From Herbidospora galbida (GTDB taxonomy: Bacteria > Actinomycetota > Actinomycetes > Streptosporangiales > Streptosporangiaceae): 64,000 bases of DNA. The position numbers and the translations under genes were made by a program. The DNA lies in contig NZ_SZQA01000002.1 in assembly GCF_005233835.1 (NCBI RefSeq), positions 310,001-374,000 of the forward strand, written 5' to 3'. The notes beneath the pieces are model-generated. The model saw only the letters and a program-made list of their open reading frames with translations, did no database searches and was not told the DNA's origin. This document shows positions 36,925 through 46,096 of this stretch, piece by piece. The first letter of the stretch is position 1; each line of letters opens with the position of its first letter.

Positions 36925-38225
36925 AGTGACAACCTCCTGGCGAGATCTGACTGGAAGACCAGACGCGGATCGAGCTCGCGCCGGCGCTCCCGGAAGGCGG
37001 CCAGCCCCGGATACATCACCGGCAGCAGTTCGGGCCGCAGCCGCGAGTCCTTGGCCAGATAGACCCGCCCGCCCGCCTCCGCCACCAGCTCGTCGAGCCG
37101 GTCGAGCAGCCAGGCCAGCCCTTTGGTGGTGGTCGGGAAGTCGAGCGCCAGCGACCACCCGGGCGTCGGGAACGACAGCCAGCCGCCGCTGCCCGGCCCG
37201 AACCGCTTGAGCGAGGTCTGAAACGACGCGGCGTGGCTGCGCCTGATCCGTTCGACGATCTTCACGAGGGTCTGCTCGGCGCCCATCGGCACCACGAACT
37301 GGTATTGCACCAGCCCGCGCGGCCCGTAGAGGCGGTTCCAGTGGCCCACCCTGTCGAGCGGGTGGAAGAACGACGCCAGCGGCCTGACCTGCACCGATTC
37401 GCGTTTCGTGGTGGCGTAGACGCCGCGGTTGACCAGGCCCATGGTGTGGCGGTTGAGCAGCCCGACCGGCAGGAAGCCGGGGGAGGCCTCGAACCCGCGG
37501 GCCCGGAACGACCGGGCCGCGCCCTGCCGCGCGTGGTCGGCGCCCTCGACGACGCCCCGGCCCTGCCGCGACAGGCAGTCGACCCAGGCGGTGGTGTAGC
37601 GGTGGGCGAGGTCGGCCTGGGTCAGCCGGATCATCACCGATTCGAGGTCGTGGCACTTCCAGGTGTTCACGATCATGCGGGAGGTCTCGATCGGGGTGAG
37701 CCGGATCGTCGCCTTGGTGATCACCCCGGTCAGGCCCATGCCGCCGACGGTGACCCAGAAGTCGGGGTCGGCGGGGGTGAGCGTACGGGTCACGCCGTCG
37801 GCGCCGAGCAGGTCGAGGGCGGTGACGTGGCTGCCGAAGGAGCCGTCGGCGTGGTGGTTGCGGCCGTGGATGTCGGCCGCGACGGCCCCGCCCACGGTCA
37901 CCTGCCGGGTCGCCGGGGTGACCGGCGGGAACCAGCCCTCGGGCACCAGTTCGCGCATCAGCCGGTGCAGGCTCACCCCCGCCTCGACCGTCACGTAGCC
38001 GTCGCGGACCGGCCCGATCGCGGCGAGGCCGGTCATGTCGAGCACCAGCCCGCCCGCGTTCTGCGCCGGATCGCCGTAGCTGCGGCCGAGACCGCGCGCG
38101 ATCACCCCGCGCTCGCCAGGGGCCAGCACCAGCGGGGTCAGCTCCGCCTCAGCGCCGGGCCGCAGCAACTCGGCGACGCTCGGGGAGGTACGGCCCCAGC
38201 CGGTGAGGATCGTCTTGTTCGCCAT
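36921..38225 (-). CDS. dprE1: Decaprenylphosphoryl-beta-D-ribose oxidase (DprE1-like)
   Basis: A 434-aa FAD-dependent oxidase of the VAO type. The FAD-binding region is GLGRSYGDPAQNAGG (about 45-59), VGGAVAADIHGRNHHADGSFGSHV (about 111-133) and GGMGLTGVITKATIRL. The C-terminal substrate domain ends AKDSRLRPELLPVMYP, with K392 standing for the catalytic Lys418 of M. tuberculosis DprE1. The residue at the Cys387 place is Ala360 (PGWSLALDFP). It has a GGAGAGAG ribosome site. The gene is divergent from the glycosyltransferase cluster. It implies use of a decaprenylphosphate pentose donor in this organism. Confidence 0.88.
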   Translation of the reverse strand: MANKTILTGWGRTSPSVAELLRPGAEAELTPLVLAPGERGVIARGLGRSYGDPAQNAGGLVLDMTGLAAIGPVRDGYVTVEAGVSLHRLMRELVPEGWFPPVTPATRQVTVGGAVAADIHGRNHHADGSFGSHVTALDLLGADGVTRTLTPADPDFWVTVGGMGLTGVITKATIRLTPIETSRMIVNTWKCHDLESVMIRLTQADLAHRYTTAWVDCLSRQGRGVVEGADHARQGAARSFRARGFEASPGFLPVGLLNRHTMGLVNRGVYATTKRESVQVRPLASFFHPLDRVGHWNRLYGPRGLVQYQFVVPMGAEQTLVKIVERIRRSHAASFQTSLKRFGPGSGGWLSFPTPGWSLALDFPTTTKGLAWLLDRLDELVAEAGGRVYLAKDSRLRPELLPVMYPGLAAFRERRRELDPRLVFQSDLARRLSL

Positions 38226-38421
38226 CGACTCTCTCCGTGATTGACCGATCGCGTCACGTTATCCCGGCATTCGGGGGAAGGGCGAGCACGCACCCGCCAC
38301 GGGCGGGTGACCTGCGCCTCAAGGATGGGTCAAGAGATCGGTCGTGACTCACCGTAACCGGCAGGGTTGCGGGGTAACCGCCCTGTAATCCACACCGTTC
38401 CGCCCGTTGGAGTTGCCCCGG

Positions 38422-39369
38422 ATGGCCGCCACCCTCTCGGTGATCGTTCCCGTCAGGGACGGCGAACGCCACATCGCCGACGCCCTGACCTCCCTGCGCG
38501 CCAACGCGCGGGCCGACTTCGAGTTCATCGTCGTCGACGACGGCTCGGCCGACGCGACCCGGGAGATCGCCGAGAGCTTCCGAGGCGACCTGCCGGGGCT
38601 GACCGTCATCGGCCGGGACGCCTCCTCCGGCGTCTCGGCGGCCCGCAACGTGGGCCTGGCGGCGGCGAGCGGGACGTACGTCACCTATCTCGACGGCGAC
38701 GACTGGTACGCCCCCGGCTACCTTCCCCAGCTCGTCACCGCCATCGAACGGCTCGGCTGCGACTTCGTCCGGGTCGACCACGTACGGGTGACCGGCACCA
38801 CCCGAGAGGTGCGCCGGGCGCCCGAACAGCGGCGCGGGGTCGTCTTCCCGGGCCGTGAGGGCATCACCGGCATGGGCCGCCTCGGCATGGTCGACTACCC
38901 GGTCCCGTGGGCCGGGATCTACCGGCGTTCCCTCTCCGACCAGGGGCTGCTCACGTTCGACCCCGCCCTGGCCACCGCCGAGGACCGGGCCTGGGTGTGG
39001 CGCCTCCACCTCCACGCCGCCACCTACGCCGTCGCCTCGCTGACCGGCGTGTTCTACCGGCGCGGCCTCAAGGCCTCGCTCACCCAGGTCGGCGACGAAC
39101 GGCAACTCCACTTCCTCGACGCCTACCTCGGCGTCATCCACGAACTCGACGGAGACGACCCGGAGCTCGTCCGCAAGGCGACGCACAACCTGTGCGCGCT
39201 GATCGCCTACCACCACAAGCTGCGCCGGCGGCTGCGCCCCGACGTCGCGGCCACCTTCGACAACCGGGCCACCGCCGCCCTGCGGGAAGTCCCGCCGGAC
39301 GCCCTCGCGGTGGTCCTGCCGACGCTGGGCCACGCCCGCGAGAAGCTGCTCAGGAGGTTCCTTCCGTGA
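38422..39369 (+). CDS. Family 2 glycosyltransferase
   Basis: A 315-aa GT-A enzyme with LSVIVPVRDGERHIADALTSL, the nucleotide-sugar Asp pair in FIVVDDGSADATREI, SAARNVGLAAASG and the metal-binding TYLDGDDWY. Cytoplasmic, with no membrane helix. ATG 38422 has a TTGGAG site 9 nt upstream. It opens a three-gene unit whose members overlap by 4 bp (GTGA, ATGA), so the three enzymes are made together. Sugar and acceptor cannot be told. Confidence 0.92.
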   Translation: MAATLSVIVPVRDGERHIADALTSLRANARADFEFIVVDDGSADATREIAESFRGDLPGLTVIGRDASSGVSAARNVGLAAASGTYVTYLDGDDWYAPGYLPQLVTAIERLGCDFVRVDHVRVTGTTREVRRAPEQRRGVVFPGREGITGMGRLGMVDYPVPWAGIYRRSLSDQGLLTFDPALATAEDRAWVWRLHLHAATYAVASLTGVFYRRGLKASLTQVGDERQLHFLDAYLGVIHELDGDDPELVRKATHNLCALIAYHHKLRRRLRPDVAATFDNRATAALREVPPDALAVVLPTLGHAREKLLRRFLP

Positions 39370-40658
39370 AAACCCAGCTTTTCTACTGTTCGACGTTGTT
39401 CGGGGCGATGACGCTGGCCGCGGCCATCGACGCCGGTCTGTTCGGCCCGGCCGGGCGGCGCGTGCTGCTCGTGTCGAGCAACGTCGCCGTACCCGAGCTG
39501 ATCTCCCCCCTGCACCGGACGCCCGCCTTCGAGGCGATCGGCGACCGGTTCGACCACGTGCACTTCTGGAACGAGCTGATCGCCCCCTACCACCCCGTCC
39601 GCGTCCGGGTCCGGCCCGAGCAGGGCCCGCTGCTGCGGCGGCTGCTCACCCAGCGGCTGCTCGACGGGCACGCCCCCGACGAGCTGATCGTCGAGTCGAT
39701 CGGCGCCTACCCGGCGCGCGGGCTGGTGGAGATCTTCTCCGGCTGCCCGATCACGGTCTACTCCGAGGGCCTGATGAGCTACGGCCCGACCCGCGACCCG
39801 ATCCCCGGCGACCTGGGGGCGCGCGTGGAGCGGCTGCTCTACCTCGACCTGATCGAGGGCATGCGGCCGCTGATGCTGTCGGAGCACAAGGTCCCGGCGG
39901 TCGCGGTGCCCGACGTGGCCTTCCGCGACATCGTCGGCAAGGTCAGCGCGGTCACGCCGGTCGGCGGGCGCGGCGGGGCGCTGCTGCTCAGCCAGTACAT
40001 GTCCGACGCCGGGATCATCTCGTGGGACGAGGAGACGGCCATCCACGAGGCGATGCTGCACGGCGTCGTCGCCCGCGGCTTCACCACGATCCGGTTCAAG
40101 CCGCACCCGTCGGCCGGCCGCCGCCAGGTGCGCGGCATGAAGGCGCTGGCCGACGAACTGGGCGTGCAGCTCACCGTGGTGCCCGAGTCGGTGCCGGCCG
40201 AGACGTGCTTCGCCGCCTACCGTCCCGACCTGGTCGTCGGCACCTTCTCGACCGGCCTGATCACCGCCCGGCACTACTTCGGCATCCCGGTCGCCACGGT
40301 CGGCTGCCCGCGCGTGCTGGAGCGGCTGAAGCCGTACGAGAACAGCAACCGGGTGGCGCTGACGATCGTGGACGCGAGCGTGCCCGAGCTGACCCGGACC
40401 GGTGCGCTGGTCCCGGCCCCGGTCGAGCCCGACCTGCTGCCCCGGCTGGTCGAGGGGGTCGTCTACTGCGCCCAGCGCAAGCGGATGCCCCACCTGCGGG
40501 CCAGCGCCGAGGCGGTCGTCCGGGAACTGCGCAAGGACCTGCGCTGGCGCTACTTCCCGCGCCGCCGCCTGACCCAGTACGGGCTGATCAAGAAGGCCCC
40601 CAGGCCGTCGCTGTGGCGGCGGGCGCTGCGGTACGCGCGCCGGCTGGTGACGCGATGA
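39366..40658 (+). CDS. Polysialyltransferase-family glycosyltransferase
   Basis: A 430-aa GT-B-like enzyme resembling the bacterial alpha-2,8-polysialyltransferase family. The family-type motifs are a D/E-rich site in TVYSEGLMSYG, the HP motif in IRFKPHPSAGRRQ and an S/T motif in VVGTFSTGLITARHYFG. The product ends in a basic tail RRALRYARRLVTR that may hold it at the membrane. The donor in this family is a CMP-nonulosonate; here CMP-Kdn or a related acid is inferred only. GTG 39366 overlaps the previous stop and has a CAGGAGG site. Confidence 0.78.
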   Translation: MKTQLFYCSTLFGAMTLAAAIDAGLFGPAGRRVLLVSSNVAVPELISPLHRTPAFEAIGDRFDHVHFWNELIAPYHPVRVRVRPEQGPLLRRLLTQRLLDGHAPDELIVESIGAYPARGLVEIFSGCPITVYSEGLMSYGPTRDPIPGDLGARVERLLYLDLIEGMRPLMLSEHKVPAVAVPDVAFRDIVGKVSAVTPVGGRGGALLLSQYMSDAGIISWDEETAIHEAMLHGVVARGFTTIRFKPHPSAGRRQVRGMKALADELGVQLTVVPESVPAETCFAAYRPDLVVGTFSTGLITARHYFGIPVATVGCPRVLERLKPYENSNRVALTIVDASVPELTRTGALVPAPVEPDLLPRLVEGVVYCAQRKRMPHLRASAEAVVRELRKDLRWRYFPRRRLTQYGLIKKAPRPSLWRRALRYARRLVTR

Positions 40659-43573
40659 ACCGGCCGACGCTCTCGGTCGTGGTGCCCTTCCACGACGTCG
40701 CCGAGTTCCTGCCGCGCTGCCTCAACTCGCTGGCCAAGCAGCGGCTCAAGAGCATCGAGTACGTGCTGGTCGACGACGGCTCCACCGACGGCAGCGCGGT
40801 CATCGCCAAGGCGAAGGCCGCCGCCGACCCCCGGTTCACCCTGATCCAACAGGAGAACCGGGGCCTCGGGCCGGCCCGCAACGCGGGGGCGCGGGCGGCC
40901 CGGGGCACCTACCTGGCCTTCGCCGACGGCGACGACACCCTGCCGCGCACCGCCTACGCCTCCCTCGTCGGCAGCCTGGAGGCCACCGGGTCGGACCTGG
41001 CCTGCGGGAACGTGAAACGGATCGTGAGCGGCAAGTTGCGGCCCTCGGCCGGGCACGCCGAGGCGTTCGCCACCTCGGCCACCGGCACCCACATCCGCCG
41101 CCGGCACGCGCTGCTCGCCGACCGGACCATCTGGAACAAGGTCTTCCGGCGCGAGTTCTGGGACCGGCACGGCTTCGAGTTCCCCGCCCGGAACTACGAG
41201 GACTCGCCGGTCACCATCCCGGCCCACGTGCTGTCGCGCTCGACCGACGTGCTCGAAGAGGTCGTCTACCACTGGCGGGTCCGGACCGGCTCGATCTCGC
41301 AGCGGCGGACCGAGCCGGCCAACGTGCTCGACCGGCTGGCCTCGATGCGCGACGTGTCGGAGTTCCTGAACGAGCACGCGCCCCGCCTGTGGGCCCGGCA
41401 CGACCTGCTGGTCACCGAGTTCGACCTGGCGTTCCTGCTGGAGTCGCTGGAGACGGCCGAGGGCGCCGACCAGGAGGCGCTGCTCGACTCGCTGGCCGAG
41501 ACCCTGGGCGTGCTGCACCCGAAGGCCATCGCCAAGCAGCCGTCGATCAGGCGGCTGGAGCTGCATCTGGCCGCCAACCGGATGGTGCCCGAACTGCGGG
41601 AGGTCCGGATGTTCCGCCGCGCGTCGCTCGGCGACGCCGGCGCGGTGCGGCACGGCTGGTTCAAGCGCCGCCGCTGGTTCATGGACTACCCGTTCCTGCG
41701 CGACCCGGCGAAGGGCATCCCCGACTCGGTGTACGACCCCGGCGTCGACTTCCAGCTGAAGGCGGTCGTGGACGGCGTGCAGATGGACGGAAGCGTGCTG
41801 ACCGCCCGGGGCTACGCCTACATCACCCATCTGGACAGCTCGCGCGGAGTCATCGACCTGTGGTTCCAGCGGGAGGGCGTCCGGCTGCCGCTGGCGGTGA
41901 AACGGGTCACCCGGATGGACGCCACAGCCGACTCCGGCCAGTCGGCGACCTGCCACGACGACGCCGGGTTCGAGGCGTCGATCGACCTGGCCGACGTGCC
42001 GCGCGGACGGTGGAACCTGCACTGCTCGGTGACCGACGGCGAGGTCGTCAGGAAGGGCGTGCCGGAGGCCCATCCGGACACCGGATACCGGCGCTATCCG
42101 GCCGGGGGAGGCCACCAGCCGAGCCTGACCGAAGAGGGGCTGGTGCTGCGGCGGCGGGTGAAGGACCGGGGCCACGCCTGGATCGAGTGGAGCGGTGACC
42201 GGATCGCGGTGCGGACCCGGAAGGTCCAGCCGCTGGTGTTCCAGAAGACCACCCACCGGCCCGGCGAGGACGGCCGCGTCCTCATCACCCCGCCCGCCAG
42301 GGTGGGCGTCTGGCGCATCAGGAAGACCGACGGCACACCCCTTCGCCTGCGCGTGGGGGTGTCGCCGTCTCCGCGCCGGATCGGCGTGCACCTGGTGTCG
42401 TTCCGTACCGAACTCGAAGGGGAGGTCCTGGTGGTCGTGCAGCCCGCGCTGGAGGACGACGAACGGGGCCGGTTCGCCGAACGCCGCCTTCGGGGGACCG
42501 TGCGGCACTTCAAGCGGAATCCCATCAGGGAGACCGTCGTCTTCGACGCCTACGGCGGCCGGCTGGCCTCCTGCAACCCGCGCGCGATCTTCGAGGAGAT
42601 GCGGTCGCGGGACCTGCCGCTGGAGTACGTCTGGGTCACCCGCGACGGCTCGTTCGAGACGCCGGAGGACTCCCGGGTCGTCCTGCACGGCTCCAAGGAG
42701 CATGAACACGCGCTGGCGACGGCGCGCTACCTGGTCGGCAACCGCACCCAGCCGAACTGGTACACCAAGCCGCCCGGCCAGACCTACCTGCAGACCTGGC
42801 ACGGCACGCCGCTCAAGAAGCTCGGCCACGACCTGCGCGACCTGCCGTTCCGGCGCACCGAGCTGCTCGACTGGATGGCCCGCGACGTGCCGCAGTGGGA
42901 CCTGCTGATCTCCCCGAACCCGTTCTCGACGCCCATCATGCGGCGCGCGTTCGGCTACCGGGGCGTGGTCCTGTCGACCGGCTACCCCCGCAACGACCTG
43001 CTGTTCGCCGACCGCTCGGCGGCGATCAGGAGGCGGCTGGGCGTCCCGCCGGGCAAGAAGGTGGTCCTGTACGCCCCCACGTGGCGCGACGACCTCCACC
43101 GGGGCAAGAAGCGCCGCCTGTCGATGGAGCTCGACCTGGCCCGCATGCAGTTCGCGCTGAAGGACCACGTCGTGCTGGTCAGAGCGCACCACCTGATCAC
43201 CGACCGGCCGAAGATCAAGGCCCCGGCGATCGACGTGACCGGCTACCCCGAGATCGCCGACCTGTACCTGGCGGCCGACGTGCTGGTCACCGACTACTCC
43301 TCGGCCATGTTCGACTTCGCCTGCACCGGCAAGCCGATGGTGTTCTTCACCTACGACCTGGAGCGCTATCGCGACACGCTGCGCGGCTTCTACTTCGACT
43401 TCACCGCCGAGGCGCCGGGGCCGCTGACCAGGACCACCGACGAGACCATCGACGCCATCAGGGAGGCCGCGGTGCCCGCGGCCTACCGGACGTTCCGGCA
43501 GAAGTTCTGCCCGTGGGACGACGGGAGGGCGTCGTCCCGGGTGGTCGACCTGCTGCTCAGCGGCTCTCTTTAG
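40655..43573 (+). CDS. GT2 glycosyltransferase fused to CDP-glycerol glycerophosphotransferase (TagF-like)
   Basis: A 972-aa two-enzyme protein. The N-terminal GT2 domain (about 1-230) has LSVVVPFHDVAEFLPRC, VLVDDGSTDGS and LAFADGDDTL. A helical and beta linker follows (about 290-560). The C-terminal half (about 590-965) is TagF-like: QTWHGTPLKKLGHDL, VLSTGYPRNDLLF, VVLYAPTWRDDL and VLVTDYSSAMFDFACTGKPMVFF. It would build a glycan and add polyol-phosphate units, as in wall teichoic acids. ATG 40655 overlaps the previous stop by 4 bp. The stop overlaps the convergent Stealth gene. Confidence 0.93.
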   Translation: MNRPTLSVVVPFHDVAEFLPRCLNSLAKQRLKSIEYVLVDDGSTDGSAVIAKAKAAADPRFTLIQQENRGLGPARNAGARAARGTYLAFADGDDTLPRTAYASLVGSLEATGSDLACGNVKRIVSGKLRPSAGHAEAFATSATGTHIRRRHALLADRTIWNKVFRREFWDRHGFEFPARNYEDSPVTIPAHVLSRSTDVLEEVVYHWRVRTGSISQRRTEPANVLDRLASMRDVSEFLNEHAPRLWARHDLLVTEFDLAFLLESLETAEGADQEALLDSLAETLGVLHPKAIAKQPSIRRLELHLAANRMVPELREVRMFRRASLGDAGAVRHGWFKRRRWFMDYPFLRDPAKGIPDSVYDPGVDFQLKAVVDGVQMDGSVLTARGYAYITHLDSSRGVIDLWFQREGVRLPLAVKRVTRMDATADSGQSATCHDDAGFEASIDLADVPRGRWNLHCSVTDGEVVRKGVPEAHPDTGYRRYPAGGGHQPSLTEEGLVLRRRVKDRGHAWIEWSGDRIAVRTRKVQPLVFQKTTHRPGEDGRVLITPPARVGVWRIRKTDGTPLRLRVGVSPSPRRIGVHLVSFRTELEGEVLVVVQPALEDDERGRFAERRLRGTVRHFKRNPIRETVVFDAYGGRLASCNPRAIFEEMRSRDLPLEYVWVTRDGSFETPEDSRVVLHGSKEHEHALATARYLVGNRTQPNWYTKPPGQTYLQTWHGTPLKKLGHDLRDLPFRRTELLDWMARDVPQWDLLISPNPFSTPIMRRAFGYRGVVLSTGYPRNDLLFADRSAAIRRRLGVPPGKKVVLYAPTWRDDLHRGKKRRLSMELDLARMQFALKDHVVLVRAHHLITDRPKIKAPAIDVTGYPEIADLYLAADVLVTDYSSAMFDFACTGKPMVFFTYDLERYRDTLRGFYFDFTAEAPGPLTRTTDETIDAIREAAVPAAYRTFRQKFCPWDDGRASSRVVDLLLSGSL

Positions 43574-45096
43574 AGGGCCTCGAACGGCGTGGGCGTCGGG
43601 TAGTAGGCGTCGAGGAAGCGGGCCAGGGCGGAGTCCTGGTCCGCTGTCGTCGGCGCCGTGTCGTTCAGGCAGAACGCGTCGTGCTCACGGTTGGCCAGCA
43701 TGCGGCGCAGCTTCGCCGGGGTCTTCGGCAGCGCCAGGTCGACGTAGGTGTAGTCGATCTGGCCCGGCAGCGCCCGGCCCGTCAGATAGCCGTAGTAGTG
43801 GGCCAGCGACGACGCGGTCGAGATGTCGCTCGCCCGCCGGAACCGGCTGGCCGAGACCGTCTTGAACTCGGCCGGGAAGCGCTCCTCCAGCTCGAACAGC
43901 AGCGATCGGCGCAGCGCGTAGGGCACGTGCTTCATCTTCTGCGTCAGCGTGCGCCCGCACAGCTCCTCCAGCATCCGGCGGTTGTTCATGCCGGCCTGGT
44001 GGACGGGGTTGTCCTCGTTCAGCGTGAACGGGACCTGCGCGATCGACGGGAAGAACCGGGTGATGCCGTTGCCCTCGAAGAACGTCTCCGGGTAGAGCAC
44101 CTTGCCCAGGAAGAAGTCGTCGTTCAGGTAGAGGAAGTGCTCCGACAGGCCCTCGATGTGGTGCAGCCGCGACTCGATCGCGTGGCTGTTGAACACCGGC
44201 AGCGCCGACGCGTCGGAGAAGATCTCGCTGTGGTCGACGATCCGGATCCGGTCGTCCTCGACCAGCCACGACGGCTTCTGCCGGTCGGTGACGATGAAGA
44301 TGTTCCTGATCCAGGGCGCGTACGTCAGCAGCGAGCGCAGCGAGTAGCGCAGCTCGTCGCGGCTGACGAACCGGGCCTCGCTCGTGGCCAGGTCGCTCAG
44401 GCCGCCGGTCAGCGCCAGCTCCTTGCGGGCCCGCCACTCCGGGTCGTTGCCGTCGACCCAGGTGTAGACCGCGTCGATCGGGAAGTCGACGTCGTCGACC
44501 AGCCGCCGCGCGAACTCCGGGCGCGTCGGATAGACCCGCGCCGACTCCGACACCAGCCGGTTGAACAGCGACTCGGGCGCGTCGACGGTCTCCTCGTGCA
44601 CGGGCACCGCCTCGCACACGCGGTTGGGCCGAGGCGCCACCAGCAGCTCGCCCTCACGCTGCCAGAACTCCAGGTCGACGCCCGACTCGGGCCCGAGCGT
44701 GAGCGTGCGCGACGGGCTCGCGTAGTAGAGCCACAGGCGGACCGCCTTGGCGTCGGCCATGTCGTTGCGGCGCAACTGCCGGATCTTGCCCAGCTCGTTG
44801 ACCTTGTGCCGGCCTCCCGGCAACCGCGCGCCGTAGAGCCCGTGACGGGACAGCGACGTGATGGCCCTCTGCCGGTACGTCGTGCGCACCGCGATGACCG
44901 GTGGACGGCCGCGCATGGGCCGTACACAGAAGAACGGAATCGCCGATCCGGACAGTGATCGGCAGATCAGGTCGAACGTCTCCCGCGAAGCCTGCGCGGG
45001 ACTGGCGTCCTGCCTGATCAGAGCCACCCTGGGCGGCATCGGCTCGCGCGCTGTCAGGCGGCTGTGAAGCTGACGGTACAACGTAGACACCGGCAT
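43570..45096 (-). CDS. Stealth-family capsular polysaccharide phosphotransferase
   Basis: A 508-aa protein with the four Stealth conserved regions. CR1 is FPIDAVYTWVDGNDPEW, CR2 is SRDELRYSLRSLLTYAPWIRNIFIVTDRQKP with FLYLNDDFFLG, CR3 is the GMNNRRMLEELCG and MKHVPYALRR stretch, and CR4 is AFCLNDT near the C-terminus. The N-terminal 200 residues are an extra domain. Stealth enzymes transfer sugar-1-phosphate, giving phosphodiester-linked capsule-like polymers. Its stop overlaps that of the GT2-TagF gene by 4 nt on the opposite strand, leaving no terminator. Confidence 0.92.
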   Translation of the reverse strand: MPVSTLYRQLHSRLTAREPMPPRVALIRQDASPAQASRETFDLICRSLSGSAIPFFCVRPMRGRPPVIAVRTTYRQRAITSLSRHGLYGARLPGGRHKVNELGKIRQLRRNDMADAKAVRLWLYYASPSRTLTLGPESGVDLEFWQREGELLVAPRPNRVCEAVPVHEETVDAPESLFNRLVSESARVYPTRPEFARRLVDDVDFPIDAVYTWVDGNDPEWRARKELALTGGLSDLATSEARFVSRDELRYSLRSLLTYAPWIRNIFIVTDRQKPSWLVEDDRIRIVDHSEIFSDASALPVFNSHAIESRLHHIEGLSEHFLYLNDDFFLGKVLYPETFFEGNGITRFFPSIAQVPFTLNEDNPVHQAGMNNRRMLEELCGRTLTQKMKHVPYALRRSLLFELEERFPAEFKTVSASRFRRASDISTASSLAHYYGYLTGRALPGQIDYTYVDLALPKTPAKLRRMLANREHDAFCLNDTAPTTADQDSALARFLDAYYPTPTPFEAL

Positions 45097-45156
45097 GGCT
45101 CTCCCCCCGAAGAATGCGGCGACCCTACCGGACGCCTGAGCGCGTTGGCGGGGGCT

Positions 45157-45174
45157 TTGCCCACGTCAGGGCAA
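45157..45174. promoter_or_regulatory. Inverted repeat TTGCCC-N6-GGGCAA between Stealth and CDP-alcohol transferase genes
   Basis: A perfect 6-bp dyad with a 6-bp spacer in the 160-bp divergent gap. Operator candidate for either gene; the binding protein is unknown. Confidence 0.4.
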
Positions 45175-45256
45175 TGGTCAAGAAGTGGCAACGAGATGCT
45201 CTGGGGAGCCCAGAAGAAGCCGTTGCCGACTACCGAACGTAGTCATTCTTACGTTC

Positions 45257-46096
45257 ATGGGGGGCTTCACGCTCGACGACATACTGGCGACGCGCAAGCC
45301 ACGGGACTCCTGGTGGACCGTCTTCGCGGTCGACCCGGTCGCGTGCCGGCTCGCGCTCCTGACCGCCAACCACACCTCGATCACGCCCAACGGGCTGACC
45401 GGCCTGTCGATGCTGCTCGGCGTCGCCTCGGCCGCCTGCTTCGCGGCCGGTGAACTGGCCGCGGGCGCGGCGCTGTTCTACCTGAGCTTCACCGTCGACT
45501 GCATGGACGGCAAGATCGCCCGGCTGAAGGGCAGCGGGACCTCGTTCGGCCTCTGGCTCGACTACGTGGGCGACCGGGTGCGCGTGGCGGGATGCGCGTT
45601 CGGCTTCGCCGCCGGCGAGGGCACCCTTGAGGCCCTGTGGCTGGCCGCCGGGATCGTGGTCCTGGACCTGTTCCGGTACGTCAACGGGCCCCAGCTCCTC
45701 AGGGTCAGGGAGGCCTCGCGCGACCGGGTGCGCGCCGCGACCGGCGGCGACCCCGTGTTCGTCGAGGACGTCCTGCTGGCCGACCCGCTGGCCGACGTCC
45801 GCGACGACTCCGTCGTCGATCTCCAGTCGGCCTTCCGCCGCAGATTCCCCTGGTTCGACCGGTTCCGCCTGTTCCTCGGGCGGCACCGCGTCCGGACCCA
45901 TCTCATGAGCGGCATCGAGTTCCACGCGGCGATCTTCGTCGTCGCGCCCCTGCTCGGGGCGGCCGCGATGCTCTGGACCGCGCTCGCCACGGGCGCGCTG
46001 CTGGCCGCGTTCGAGGCCGCTCTCGTCTACCGCACCTGGCTGGCGGCCCGTGAGGCCGACCGGGTCGTACCGGAAAGGGTGAAAGTGCTTGTCTGA
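45257..46096 (+). CDS. CDP-alcohol phosphatidyltransferase family membrane protein
   Basis: A 279-aa integral membrane transferase with several helices. The complete family signature is present: D-x2-D-G-x2-A-R-x8-G-x3-D-x3-D in DCMDGKIARLK to LDYVGDR. It would join a CDP-activated alcohol to a polyol or sugar phosphate; phospholipid synthesis is the classic role, but this cluster suggests head-group or polymer-precursor use. ATG 45257 (MGGFTLDDILATRKP) is the best start; an open frame reaches 45185. It overlaps the first sulfotransferase by 8 bp. Confidence 0.88.
   Translation: MGGFTLDDILATRKPRDSWWTVFAVDPVACRLALLTANHTSITPNGLTGLSMLLGVASAACFAAGELAAGAALFYLSFTVDCMDGKIARLKGSGTSFGLWLDYVGDRVRVAGCAFGFAAGEGTLEALWLAAGIVVLDLFRYVNGPQLLRVREASRDRVRAATGGDPVFVEDVLLADPLADVRDDSVVDLQSAFRRRFPWFDRFRLFLGRHRVRTHLMSGIEFHAAIFVVAPLLGAAAMLWTALATGALLAAFEAALVYRTWLAAREADRVVPERVKVLV

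Noticed and set aside
36190-37656. A 488-codon frame that would extend the DprE2 protein upstream
   Set aside because: The upstream part is an out-of-frame reading of dprE1; GTG 36924 has an AGGAGG site and the stop/start overlap.
38344-38380. GTAACC-type repeats in the dprE1/GT2 divergent gap, possibly MtrA-like
   Set aside because: GTAACCG occurs twice at 20-bp spacing, not the short spacing I would expect for an MtrA site; too weak to call a feature.
40550-43192. An 880-codon minus-strand frame opposite the GT2-TagF gene
   Set aside because: No recognisable domain; the plus strand has complete GT2 and TagF motifs.
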